DNA of 64,000 nt from JASSUD01 sp031963445 (GCA_031963445.1 JASSUH010000001.1:2046001-2110000), one strand, 5' to 3'; shown: positions 52,226 to 60,614, counted from the stretch's first letter. The notes: a model not told the origin generated them from the sequence alone. Numbers and translations: made by a program.

Positions 52226-52505
52226 ACATTTACACTTGAAATAATTGATATATATAAGGTTAATATTTTAATTATTAATTTGTGCCCCCAAATATGCCCC
52301 CAAAATATTTTTTTACCCTGGTTTTCTAGACAAATACAAAATTTATAAAGCCATAAAATATTCAAGTGAATACTGGTGGCCATTCCAATTTGGGAAAGCA
52401 CAAAAGAATGTGCAGTAACCAAACCAGCAGCATTTTTGACAGATAAGCTTTGACTAAAAGATAACTCACTAAAGCAGCACATATGCCAGAAAACTAATAC
52501 AGAAG

Positions 52506-52567
52506 CTTAAAGGTATGCCTTTTCTTTACTATTTTTCCCTATTTTAGTAATCATCTAGATTTCTTGG
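52506..52567 (+). repeat. Copy 2 of the ~60-bp interspersed repeat
   Basis: Matches 4234-4292 (CTTAAAGG, TTTCTTTACT, TCCCTATTTTAGTAATCAT). No gene around it: 52226-52997 holds only AT-rich sequence, and the 88-codon plus frame at 52757-53023 has no ribosome site or family. Confidence 0.5.
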
Positions 52568-52997
52568 AGCCGTTGACTCATATATTGGCAAGCATCCTAA
52601 ATTTGTTACTTACTTTGTCTTTACTTCTTTTTGCTACTTTCCCCTATTTTTGCAAAAACAGGGTTTAGCGAACTCACTTTGCACCATGCTTATTTATGGC
52701 ACGCCGCTTTGCTACAGCAAAAATGTAATTCCCCACTTTTTCTTCCTTTTTTATAGATGGGAAAAACTCCTGCACAAATTATTTACTTTCTACAGCGTGC
52801 TAGCCGTCTAGCGCACATCTATCGTCAATACCGCAACACCAAGTGGGCCAAGTTATCGTTATCCGGCACGAGTACTACTTGGCCTTACGCAGGAAGAAAA
52901 AGAAATGATTCGCGAGAAGGTTGTAGCGTATTTTTTACGTTAATGGCAGAGGCGCTTATCACTGAGCCAAATACAACGACAACTGAAACAAAAGAGT

Positions 52998-53240
52998 CTA
53001 TGCGCAACATCCGCTGTCTCTGATCGGTTGCTTGCTTTCTCGCGCTTTTAAAGTTTCGTCTGCGTAAAGCATCCCCACCCCTTCCATTGTCAACACAGCC
53101 TTATCACTCAACGCTTCTTGTAATGTTTCACTCATATAAGCAAGTGATTCGCACAATGAACCATTTTTGGAAGGGATAGAAAGTGGATTAATTGCAACGC
53201 AACGACATGCGCTGTATACGCGGTTGATACAGCAAAACAA
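52998..53240 (-). pseudogene. Fragment related to the small protein at 44809-45063
   Basis: The frame contains SLCESLAYMSETLQEALSDK, AVLTMEGVGMLYADETLKAR and ESKQPIRD, which aligns with the 44809 protein over ~50 residues. The first ~25 residues do not align, no start signal is evident, and the region is likely decayed. Function unknown. Confidence 0.35.
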
Positions 53241-53452
53241 ATCACTCGTACGCTAGGAGTATCTCTAAACGCCTAGGTATCTAGAAGACTCTTTTTACAC
53301 GCTCGGATTCCTCACCTTAGCCTCCTCAATAGAAAGCTTACTAAGATTTAAATAACACTTTCGTCTCCCAGGCCCGAGTTTCGCGCTTTCGAATGGCGTT
53401 CTTATCCTCAAAATTACAATTGGGTATAGCTTAACCAGTTCAGATAAAAATC

Positions 53453-54652
53453 ATGACCAAAGACGCCCTTCCCCATTCTGCTTCGACTTTCTCTCAGCCC
53501 GATAAATCGAATGAAGATAGCCAAAATTCTCCCGGAGAAGGAAGTGCAATTCCTTCGGTAAATTCGTTAAGAGGAAGAACTCTTTACGAAGAAAATATTC
53601 CTCTAAGAGATTATCTTGCACAACGTGATGCGCTTCTTAAAGAAGATGAAGACCATAAGCGTGAGCAGCTTATTAGAGCGAATGAGAGCATTATTAAAAC
53701 TAGAAAGGAACTATATTATGGAAGAGGGAATGTAATACCTGACTTAGAGAAGAGTAATTTTTCAACCGCTGCCAGAGCAGAATTTTCTCGCGATTTATAC
53801 GATATTCTTTACTCTGAGGATATTTACGAAAAATACGAAGATTTGGGTGTTTGCCTACCTAGTGATGAGGTAACAGACCAAGTAAGAGAGAATGCGGAAG
53901 ATGATGACGATTTTTCTAAAAAAATGAATCTCATATACAGCACAGCTATAGCTATGCTTATAAAAAGCGGTAACTGTAACGAGTATGCAGCAGTATCAAT
54001 GCTCGATATTGCTATTAGGCTAGGCGAAGGGAAAATTACCAGTAGCGTTATAGGTTTAGGAGAATTCGATCATGTATGGGTCGAAAGCGGCGACATAGTA
54101 GTAGATGCTTGGGCTGAAGGGTCAACAATCTTTAAAGAAGACATAAACCCTTTATACGAAGACCATGAGAAAGACTTCAGCCTCAATAATTCATCTGCTC
54201 AATTATATTTTGACATTGCACAGAAAATGGCAAATAATTTACAAAATAATCAGGACTTAATGATAGCTTTTGCAAATATAATAAAAAAGAAAGAAGCAGA
54301 ATTTAATAATGCCATTAAAAATGGAACATGGGACTATAGAAATGACCCTCTTTGCTACAATCCTGTATCCATACTTAGCAGTGAATTTATTAAAAAATCA
54401 GAGAGCGAGCCAAAATCTAGAAGAGAGAAAATTTTATCTGATAAAACTGAAGAATTATTAAATAATTTAGCAAAAGAAGGAAAAAGCAAAGCAGAAGCTG
54501 AAAAAATTTTATCAAAGGAAAGAGATGCAGCCGCGGCAGTATTACAAGACATAAGAAAAATTGGCGTTAATCAGCGTCATTTTGGGCTTACAGGATTAGA
54601 ATCAATTGCTCATATAAATTCACCTTCCTCTAAAAAAATTATTAAAAGATGA
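53453..54652 (+). CDS. Putative effector with a transglutaminase-like Cys-His-Asp triad
   Basis: 399 residues. Residues 1-40 are Ser/Pro/Asn-rich, as in many secreted effectors. The middle carries KSGNCNEYAAVSMLDIAIRL (Cys175), GEFDHVWVESGDIVVDAWAE (His207, Asp218). GNC-x-E, then DH-V-V and V-V-D-x-W is the pattern of papain/transglutaminase-fold effectors of plant and animal pathogens. Residues 330-375 are a charged coiled coil. Such enzymes cleave or modify host proteins. No secretion signal can be proven; no Shine-Dalgarno sequence is seen. The neighbour at 54851 is an LRR protein, consistent with an effector cluster. Confidence 0.6.
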   Translation: MTKDALPHSASTFSQPDKSNEDSQNSPGEGSAIPSVNSLRGRTLYEENIPLRDYLAQRDALLKEDEDHKREQLIRANESIIKTRKELYYGRGNVIPDLEKSNFSTAARAEFSRDLYDILYSEDIYEKYEDLGVCLPSDEVTDQVRENAEDDDDFSKKMNLIYSTAIAMLIKSGNCNEYAAVSMLDIAIRLGEGKITSSVIGLGEFDHVWVESGDIVVDAWAEGSTIFKEDINPLYEDHEKDFSLNNSSAQLYFDIAQKMANNLQNNQDLMIAFANIIKKKEAEFNNAIKNGTWDYRNDPLCYNPVSILSSEFIKKSESEPKSRREKILSDKTEELLNNLAKEGKSKAEAEKILSKERDAAAAVLQDIRKIGVNQRHFGLTGLESIAHINSPSSKKIIKR

Positions 54653-54850
54653 ATGTGATATATATTAAAATTTCGACAAACTTATTCTCTTCTCTTTGAT
54701 CATGACTTCAGATCTGTAGACCACATTTTTTCATTAGATAAACAGGATTTTAAATTCTCCTGGCTTTTGTTTTTTTAAGAGTCTGCATTACAATTTAGAT
54801 ATCCTCTAGTACTTGCTGAAGAATTTTTTATAGAGGTTTTATAGTAAATT

Positions 54851-56239
54851 ATGAATATCAATTCAAACATCAATGTCTTATCGCTGAGTAAGTGGCCCAA
54901 TACCCCCTCCAGCACCGAGCTTTCAGATCCTCAAAAATTCCATGAAAAAACGCTGGAAGAAACGCTGCAGGCATCTCCGCTACAAACTACGGCAGCACAG
55001 CGTCTCTATAATATTACAGAGCTAATGACAGCCATCCTTGTTTTTTCATTCAAGGGATTAGATCAGAGAAAAATCGTAGAACAATTAATTACCATAAAGA
55101 AATTCAGCCATCAATCGCGAGATATTGTCAATCGACTTTTAACAACTTCAGAAGAATATGGCGTGACAGCGCAGCATGCATGGAGCAGAGAATCCGTTCA
55201 ACGTCTTTTTAGAAAAAAAACTCATAAGCAAGAATTCTCATGCAAGAATTATCATAATTATTACTGCTTAGCCAATATTAAAAAAATTCTAAATCCAAGG
55301 AACCGCCTATCATCTATTTTTCAAGTATTTTATATAAAGCACTTATCATGGAGTTTTTTTGTTGGAGAATATTGTAGAGATAGAGATAAAATTTTACTAA
55401 ATGGATGCAACGATAAAAATAATAACATTATAAATAATTTTCTCGCCTTGCTTAGCGCAACTGAAAAATTTGATTATATTAAAAGTTTAGATATAGAAGT
55501 ATCAAATTCTGCTTTATTTATTGATTCCAGCAAGCTAATTGATAAAGTTATGGGCGCCGCTGTCAAACCAAAAAGCCTGGTGGCAGGAAGCGTTACTCTT
55601 TCGTTAAAAAATAATGGCTTTGACCTTAGCGATATAACAGCATTAGGAAAGTTTTTAAATAAAAATATTTCAAAATTAATTTTAGAAAATAATTTTATTG
55701 ACGATGAAGGTTTAATGAAATTAGCAGAAGGCATTCAACATACGTCTATCTCTATACTTTCGCTAAACAAAATAGCTCGTGGTGATGCCTGGCTCACAGC
55801 TTTAAAAAATAGATTTCCACCAACTCTTCATACATTATCACTAGAAAATAATCAAATTAGCAATAATGGCATTGATAATTTAAATCAAATTTTAACGCCG
55901 AACATTAAAAATATAAGCTTATCAAAAAATAGACTAATGAGCTCAAATAATTCAAACAACAATGAAGATAATAAAATAATAAATTTAATATTAAAAATAG
56001 CAGCAGAGAAAGGCATTAGAGTATTATTTTTATCTGGGAATTTTTTTCACAGAGATTCGTTTGAACCATTTGCCAATGGAATTTCGGATACAGAAATAAT
56101 AATGCTTAATTTGGAACGAAATGGGTCAATGACAAAAGAATCAAAATACAAGAAAAATAAAAACGGAGATCATGCAGAAGTTATAGCGAGCACAACAAGA
56201 AATCATCAACTGTATAATTTTTCAAGTTATTTAACGTAG
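54851..56239 (+). CDS. Leucine-rich-repeat protein (RI-like), effector candidate
   Basis: 462 residues. Residues 50-100 are helical (LYNITELMTAILVFSFKGLD, IKKFSHQSRDIVNRLL) and could be a degenerate F-box, though weaker than in the 8512 gene. LRRs run from about 245 to 425: SVTLSLKNNGFDLSDITAL, ISKLILENNFIDDEGLMKL, LHTLSLENNQISNNGIDNLN, IKNISLSKNRLM, IRVLFLSGNFFHRDSFEPFA. The long ~28-residue spacing and LENN-x-I-x-D/N-x-G pattern are of the ribonuclease-inhibitor class, mostly eukaryotic. AT-rich and Asn/Lys-rich. Likely acts on host proteins if exported; partner unknown. Confidence 0.72.
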   Translation: MNINSNINVLSLSKWPNTPSSTELSDPQKFHEKTLEETLQASPLQTTAAQRLYNITELMTAILVFSFKGLDQRKIVEQLITIKKFSHQSRDIVNRLLTTSEEYGVTAQHAWSRESVQRLFRKKTHKQEFSCKNYHNYYCLANIKKILNPRNRLSSIFQVFYIKHLSWSFFVGEYCRDRDKILLNGCNDKNNNIINNFLALLSATEKFDYIKSLDIEVSNSALFIDSSKLIDKVMGAAVKPKSLVAGSVTLSLKNNGFDLSDITALGKFLNKNISKLILENNFIDDEGLMKLAEGIQHTSISILSLNKIARGDAWLTALKNRFPPTLHTLSLENNQISNNGIDNLNQILTPNIKNISLSKNRLMSSNNSNNNEDNKIINLILKIAAEKGIRVLFLSGNFFHRDSFEPFANGISDTEIIMLNLERNGSMTKESKYKKNKNGDHAEVIASTTRNHQLYNFSSYLT

Positions 56240-56503
56240 AGAAGAATAATTTTCTACAAATTTAGTAGCAGCTTTTTTAGACTCTGCTATGTCTTCGTAG
56301 AGCTTAAATAGCTCAAGACTTTTTAAATGCCGAATTTTTGCCTGATTTATTTCTTTTTCTAGATCATATCCCCCCTCTAAAAAAGGCAATTCAGCCTCTA
56401 GAGTGGAAATGATCGGGTTAAATTCCTTAATAAACCCTTCTCTTCGTCTAACTACTTCCTCAAGCGCTTCTAAAGATTCGATGTCTTCCTTTCTCCATTC
56501 CAT
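56231..56503 (-). CDS. Small helical hypothetical protein
   Basis: 90 residues, almost wholly helical and charged (EDIESLEALEEVVRRREGFI, EAELPFLEGGYDLEKEINQA, SLELFKLYEDIAESKKAATK). GGAAGAG lies just upstream of the ATG. Convergent with the LRR gene, overlapping its last 9 bases. No family recognised. Its length and acidity would suit a chaperone of an effector, but this is only a guess. Confidence 0.55.
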   Translation of the reverse strand: MEWRKEDIESLEALEEVVRRREGFIKEFNPIISTLEAELPFLEGGYDLEKEINQAKIRHLKSLELFKLYEDIAESKKAATKFVENYSSLR

Positions 56504-56666
56504 AAATATTTCTCTTCCTTAACCGCCTCTAAAAATTTATAGCACTTTATCTCTACTCTTCTTTATTTAATACAAAAAACCACAAGAGCTGAAATCCTTT
56601 TGAGATTCAACCTTGCGGGATAGAAAGCGCTGGCTCTTGTCCGTGAGCAATTCTCTAAGCGTTTTT

Positions 56667-56693
56667 TCTGGCATTGCAATAAACAATGCCAGA
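56667..56693. other. 10-bp perfect stem-loop
   Basis: TCTGGCATTG (56667-56676) pairs with CAATGCCAGA (56684-56693), loop CAATAAA. It follows the stop of the 56706 gene by 13 bases but is followed on that strand by A, not T, so it is an atypical terminator. A small frame starting inside it (MPEKTLRELLTDKSQRF, 56567-56674) lacks a ribosome site. Confidence 0.5.
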
Positions 56694-56705
56694 CCACTTA
56701 AGATA

Positions 56706-57932
56706 TTAGCAAAGTTGAATAACCGCTTCTTTTTCACTAACGAGACCGTTAGAAGTCTTCTGCGCTTCAATACTTAACCCAGCCTGCCCTTCTTCAGCCT
56801 TATCTTGCGTCTTTTTCATTGCCGCCAGTTCTGCCTTTAACTCGTTGATCGCTTGTAATGCCATATTAAGATCATCGTTTAAATTAGCTATTTGTTGAGC
56901 CTGGCTTTGCTGGTTAGTACCTAAGCTATTAATCGCAGCTGTATTTTGCTTAATCCCTTCTCCTTGCACGGCGAAACTAAACATAATTGCGGCATCCTTT
57001 AAATTTTCAAATCGTTTCGTAAAAAGAACTAGCTCGTTCATATCCCCATTGTCCTCTTCATCCTCTGACGCTTTAAACCTGTCACAGAGAGTAAACACAA
57101 TGAGTCCCAACAGCGAAAAAGAGGCCGAGGCCAATATAAGCGCCGGAATGGATACGCCCATCGAGCAAGCAACTAAAGCACCAATAAAATATCCTGTACC
57201 AACCAGCAAAGCATGAAGAGATTTAATATTGCTCAGGTCAGGCAATCGAAGTAAGCCTTGGCTCGACTGCGTCATGCGTAGACAGTAGGTAGAGAGTGCG
57301 TTAACACGATCTTTGATACTGTCTACTTGAGCCGCAGTAAACCCTGTAAAAACAAGGGCTGAGGCTGAATCCTCCGGATTTTCTGGATGAATGACTTTAG
57401 AAATAAAGAGTTCAAGCCGCTTAAGTTCCAGCTTATAAGGCGCTGCACCCGTTGCGGGCGGCCTTCTTTCTAATAGTTCATACATCCCAGGCAAATCAGC
57501 CTGTAATGCTTGCAAGTACTCCACTGTTAAAGGATTGACTTTGGCAAGGGGTGAAACGATGTCGGCAGCCTCTGAATTAACTACGGACAATTCAGGCTGA
57601 GCCAGCACAACTTCTTTTACCAGTACGGGCCTCTTCTCAAACCGAGGAGAAACACACCCGCTTTTGTTCCAAGCCTGCAAGTAATCGAGAATCTGCGCGA
57701 AGGCATTTTTATTCAATTGATCGCTTAGGCTATACGGTTTACCTGCTAATCCGTTTGATTTTTCGTCTTCACGCGCCAATCCCGCTTTCTCATCCCAAAG
57801 ACTATCCATATAAGATCTTTTTTCCCCTGATGGATAGCGAGAAAAAAGAGCAAAGTTTTCATTTTTATCAGCTAGCCATCCCTTTTCGTTCAGGCGATAA
57901 GGGGCAGCGGCTGATGCAGCTAGTATTGTCAT
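56706..57932 (-). CDS. Hypothetical protein with two membrane segments and a coiled coil
   Basis: 408 residues; GGGAGGA lies upstream of the ATG. Residues 1-130 lack obvious structure; 130-230 are helical. Two membrane segments form a hairpin (~245-290: LHALLVGTGYFIGALVACSM and IPALILASASFSLLGLIVFT). A long coiled coil follows (NTAAINSLGTNQQSQAQQIA, NLNDDLNMALQAINELKAEL). This head-hairpin-coiled coil plan is reminiscent of type III translocators but no signature is present. It lies 11 bases after the 57944 gene, so the two form an operon. Confidence 0.7.
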   Translation of the reverse strand: MTILAASAAAPYRLNEKGWLADKNENFALFSRYPSGEKRSYMDSLWDEKAGLAREDEKSNGLAGKPYSLSDQLNKNAFAQILDYLQAWNKSGCVSPRFEKRPVLVKEVVLAQPELSVVNSEAADIVSPLAKVNPLTVEYLQALQADLPGMYELLERRPPATGAAPYKLELKRLELFISKVIHPENPEDSASALVFTGFTAAQVDSIKDRVNALSTYCLRMTQSSQGLLRLPDLSNIKSLHALLVGTGYFIGALVACSMGVSIPALILASASFSLLGLIVFTLCDRFKASEDEEDNGDMNELVLFTKRFENLKDAAIMFSFAVQGEGIKQNTAAINSLGTNQQSQAQQIANLNDDLNMALQAINELKAELAAMKKTQDKAEEGQAGLSIEAQKTSNGLVSEKEAVIQLC

Positions 57933-57943
57933 ACCATCCTCCC

Positions 57944-58243
57944 TTAACGTTCAGATTGCGCACGCAATAAGGCTGCATGCTGGTACATTAAAGTGGCAAA
58001 AGCTCGTTTTAAAGCGGTGTAATCTCTTGCTAACTGAGCGTATTTAATCCGATGCTGAGTGATGCTAAAAGAAGGTGGGAGAGACTGAGAAAGACGCTCT
58101 CGATGAGAGCAATAGGGAGTATGTCGAGAATGCCCCACATCGGCAGAATGCTTCTTTGCAGGGCATTCTTTATTACTGAATGAGATTTGGGGAGGCAAAG
58201 AAGAATTACGTGGAGGGTCTGGGATAGAGTTTTGGTAATACAT
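57944..58243 (-). CDS. Hypothetical basic protein under leader E
   Basis: 99 residues from the ATG at 58243, preceded by CAGGAGC. Rich in Pro, Ser, His and Cys in its first half (DPPRNSSLPP, SADVGHSRHTPYCSHRER), helical in the second (YAQLARDYTALKRAFATLMY, QHAALLRAQ). No family recognised. Its ribosome binding site can be masked by leader E. It is the first gene of an operon with the membrane/coiled-coil protein, downstream of an XRE regulator. Confidence 0.6.
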   Translation of the reverse strand: MYYQNSIPDPPRNSSLPPQISFSNKECPAKKHSADVGHSRHTPYCSHRERLSQSLPPSFSITQHRIKYAQLARDYTALKRAFATLMYQHAALLRAQSER

Positions 58244-58249
58244 AGTTTT

Positions 58250-58317
58250 GCTCCTGTTTCTGAGGCTTAGAAACCCGCTTACTAGACGGGTGGGCAGGAG
58301 CTAGTAACCGGAAACAG
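58250..58317 (-). promoter_or_regulatory. Leader E: competing anti-Shine-Dalgarno arms
   Basis: On the minus strand GCTCCTG (58301-58295) can pair with CAGGAGC (58256-58250), the ribosome site of the ATG at 58243, 7 perfect pairs. CTGTTTC (58317-58311) can pair with GAAACAG (58260-58254), which overlaps the same site. The two pairings are mutually exclusive. Same logic as leaders A-D, 15 kb away. Confidence 0.65.
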
Positions 58318-58419
58318 ACGGCGAGCGTATTTCCCTTACGGGTCTTGTATTCGCCGCACTCCCGCCAATGAGAGCAGAGCCTATAGATGAAGCGAAACTA
58401 CCTGTTTATTCAGAAGGTT

Positions 58420-58668
58420 TTATTTGTCGAAAAACTCTTCTATTTTTTCTTCAATGAGCGCAGCAAGGTGCACAAAAGGCATTTGTAACCCACGAGAAAG
58501 AGCAATAGTAGTTTTAAGACTAGGAGAGCGCTTTCCTAACTCCAACATAGAGATATGAGCGCGATCTAGTTCAGATTGAAACCCTAGATCTTCCTGTGAA
58601 AGTGACCGCTCGTGGCGCAATTCACGTAAGAGAATGCCAAAAGCAGTAGCAAATTTGTCATTCTTCAA
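58420..58668 (-). CDS. XRE-family helix-turn-helix regulator
   Basis: 82 residues from a TTG at 58668 with AAGG nine bases upstream. Typical Cro/C1 helix-turn-helix: FGILLRELRHERSLSQEDLG, ELDRAHISMLELGKRSPSLK, TIALSRGLQMPFVHLAALIE. It is the length of solitary phage or restriction-modification controller proteins. It lies upstream of, and reads toward, the 57944-56706 operon and may control it. The target is unknown. 58669-58980 holds no gene. Confidence 0.85.
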   Translation of the reverse strand: MKNDKFATAFGILLRELRHERSLSQEDLGFQSELDRAHISMLELGKRSPSLKTTIALSRGLQMPFVHLAALIEEKIEEFFDK

Positions 58669-59028
58669 ATTTCTAGCCTTTTTTATAAGGCAATTATTCT
58701 CTGTGCTATAGGCCAGTATTGTCTTCGGTTAAATGTTACCCCCTACTTCTGTGCTGGGAAATTACTGAATAGAGAAAAGGCATTTCTTTATAAGATAGCT
58801 GTTTGTTTATATTTATATTGAATGTAACCCTCTATTTAAAAGCTACTCATGTGTGGCATGGCTCTTCTAAGCTTGCCAAATAAACCTTCAGAACATCATG
58901 TTCAAAAACCATAAAAGCCTTTCGGTCTACTCTTTTTAAAGCTTAGGATGAGTAATTCACTATAAAAATACTGAGGTTAAAAAAGCAGCCCATCTAGCAA
59001 CAGTCAGGCTTGTCTTTTCTTGCGTATC

Positions 59029-59067
59029 TGTACTACATCATGCAATGTAATACATGTACTACATCAT
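59029..59067 (+). promoter_or_regulatory. Toxin-antitoxin promoter with 13-bp direct repeats
   Basis: TGTACTACATCAT occurs at 59029-59041 and 59055-59067, just upstream of the antitoxin start at 59082. TGTAATACATGTACT between them looks like a promoter/operator. Direct repeats of this kind bind RelB-type antitoxins for autoregulation. Confidence 0.6.
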
Positions 59068-59081
59068 TCACGGAGAGAACC

Positions 59082-59294
59082 ATGTTAGCTGTCAGACTTG
59101 ACGAGACAATGGAAAGGGAGTTATCTGAGCTAGCTGCTATGACCGGGCGTAGCAAAAGCCACTATGCCAAAGTAGCTTTAAAGGCTTACTTAGAAGAATA
59201 CGCCGACTATTTAAAAGCAATTGCCGAGCTTGAACGAGGAGAACCGCGCACTAGTCTTACCGAAATAAGGAAAGAGTTTGATCTGGAACGTTGA
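59082..59294 (+). CDS. RelB/ParD-like ribbon-helix-helix antitoxin
   Basis: 70 residues from the ATG at 59082; CGGAGAGA precedes it. MLAVRLDETMERELSELAAM is the ribbon and first helix, TGRSKSHYAKVALKAYLEEY the second helix: an RHH DNA-binding domain. The C-terminal KAIAELERGEPRTSLTEIRK wraps the toxin. It neutralises the downstream RelE-like toxin and represses the operon. Overlaps the toxin gene by 17 bases, typical of such pairs. Confidence 0.88.
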   Translation: MLAVRLDETMERELSELAAMTGRSKSHYAKVALKAYLEEYADYLKAIAELERGEPRTSLTEIRKEFDLER

Positions 59295-59550
59295 ATTCAT
59301 AGAAGGCGCTAAAAAGCAGTTGCGCCAAATTGATAGACATTGGCAAAGCAAAATCTTAGATTATCTGGAAGATGAAATTGCAACGCTAGACAATCCTCGC
59401 GATAAAGGCAAAGCACTCATTGGCGATAAGCGCGGCTTATGGCGTTATCGCGTTGGAGATTATCGAGTGATTTGTAAAATTTATGACGAAACGTTAGTTA
59501 TTGCCGAAATCATGATTGGCCACCGACGAGAAATATACGAACAAAAATGA
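59278..59550 (+). CDS. RelE/ParE-family toxin
   Basis: 90 residues from a TTG at 59278; AAGGAAAG lies upstream. WNVEFIEGAKKQLRQIDRHW, LIGDKRGLWRYRVGDYRVIC and VIAEIMIGHRREIYEQK are the RelE-superfamily motifs, including the C-terminal GHR-x-x-Y box. RelE-like members cleave mRNA on the ribosome; the residues present (Arg, Arg, Arg/Tyr in the C-terminal sheet) fit mRNA interferase more than gyrase poison. Intact. Confidence 0.9.
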   Translation: MIWNVEFIEGAKKQLRQIDRHWQSKILDYLEDEIATLDNPRDKGKALIGDKRGLWRYRVGDYRVICKIYDETLVIAEIMIGHRREIYEQK

Positions 59551-59678
59551 TAGCGACTGAAGTGGAATCGCAGGTATTGAGGACGTCTACCTCTAAAGCT
59601 AAAACAAGTCGTTACGATGTATCCGAGCATCTGCACACTGAAGAAGAAATGGTGCTATTGCACGAGCACGCGGAATAA
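59547..59678 (+). CDS. Truncated addiction-module antidote (HigA-like) fragment, coupled to relE
   Basis: 43 codons starting at an ATGA overlap with the toxin stop. The centre KTSRYDVSEHLHTEEEMVLL matches the N-terminus of the putative addiction-module antidote family (kpyDvaeyL-teEdiaaYL), normally ~100 residues with a helix-turn-helix that is missing here. It may be a dead remnant or a short accessory peptide. Position as third gene of a RelBE operon is unusual. Confidence 0.55.
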   Translation: MIATEVESQVLRTSTSKAKTSRYDVSEHLHTEEEMVLLHEHAE

Positions 59679-59738
59679 CGCAAATAGCATAATAAGTAAA
59701 ACATTAGGGTTATGTGCCTGTGAATCGCACACCTGAGT

Positions 59739-59830
59739 TGTCCCCACTGTCCCCAACATTAAAAATTAACTGGGGACAGTGCAAACCCTTATGAATAGGT
59801 GATGTCCCCGCTGTCCCCAATGTCCCCAGA
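59739..59830. repeat. TGTCCCC repeat cluster 1
   Basis: Several TGTCCCC copies in both orientations. ACTGTCCCCA (59746-59755) and TGGGGACAGT (59771-59780) are a perfect 10-bp inverted pair. The same motif fills part of a coding region at 60742-60831. 59679-59866 has no gene. Confidence 0.8.
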
Positions 59831-59866
59831 CTTTTTCTTATACATCTTACTTTCTTAATTCAATAA

Positions 59867-60091
59867 TCAACGCACCGCTTCCAACGCTTCTCGTTGTTGC
59901 CGCAGCAGCGCATTAATCTGTTTCAAGCTTTCACGCCACTCGCTAGAGCGCCCACCATGTTTCAAAGAATTACCGGACGCGATGTCCTTGCCTTCATCGG
60001 TTCGAGGCCCGGTTGACTTCTCCCACGGTCGCCATTGCTGAATTAAGGCCCGATGCCGTGCTCGTCGTTCGGGTGTCCAGCCGTTGCTCAT
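59867..60091 (-). CDS. Small conserved element protein (WTPERRARH type)
   Basis: 74 residues. SNGWTPERRARHRALIQQWR and PWEKSTGPRTDEGKDIASGN are recognisable from short hypothetical proteins of phages and ICEs that follow replication genes. Basic, probably nucleic-acid binding. Overlaps the end of the previous gene by 98 bases in another frame. Last gene of the module; function unknown. Confidence 0.65.
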   Translation of the reverse strand: MSNGWTPERRARHRALIQQWRPWEKSTGPRTDEGKDIASGNSLKHGGRSSEWRESLKQINALLRQQREALEAVR

Positions 60092-60614
60092 CTTGCGCCT
60101 CCAAAAGTTCGTTTGACTGAATTGTTTTTTCCGCGTGCGCGGGAGCGGCTACGCCGTTGTTTACCTGCTGATGGCCGTGTGCAATGTTTGCCTGATTGGC
60201 ATAAACCACAGGTGGGTTTTTAATTGTCGCTAGCGTTTCCAACGTCATCCGACATTGATTCTGCGCTTTCATCGCCATCCGAAAGAAAGACTCAATATTC
60301 TTCTGATATTCCTGAGTAAGTGTCCGTCGAGAAAAGTTCATAAAAATAGATTGCAGGGCCTGAGCCTGGCCCATGAGCATCGCTTCACTCTCTTTCATCT
60401 CATTGTTTTGAACTCGCTTAATGGAGTTCGCTAAGCCTTTAGTCAGTGTCCCAAAATCCTGTTCACCCAAAGGGCCTTGAGCATAAGCTTCAATCACTGC
60501 CGCTGCATTGGTATTGGCGCATAGCGCGTAACAGGAGGCTAATTCTTTTTGGGTGGGCATATACGTTTTTTGCATGGGTTGTTTTTTATCCTTTGCCTTT
60601 ATCTCTTTCGTCAT
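59994..60614 (-). CDS. Conserved phage/ICE protein of unknown function
   Basis: 206 residues from the ATG at 60614: AGGAG is eight bases upstream and the ATGA overlaps the previous stop. Helical, with EAMLMGQAQALQSIFMNFSR, MAMKAQNQCRMTLETLATIK, NPPVVYANQANIAHGHQQVN, a block familiar from phage and ICE hypothetical proteins. The Lys-Asn-Pro-Pro and Gln-Gln-Val-Asn motifs are conserved in those. Role unknown, probably linked to the primase operon. Confidence 0.7.
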   Translation of the reverse strand: MTKEIKAKDKKQPMQKTYMPTQKELASCYALCANTNAAAVIEAYAQGPLGEQDFGTLTKGLANSIKRVQNNEMKESEAMLMGQAQALQSIFMNFSRRTLTQEYQKNIESFFRMAMKAQNQCRMTLETLATIKNPPVVYANQANIAHGHQQVNNGVAAPAHAEKTIQSNELLEAQDEQRLDTRTTSTASGLNSAMATVGEVNRASNR

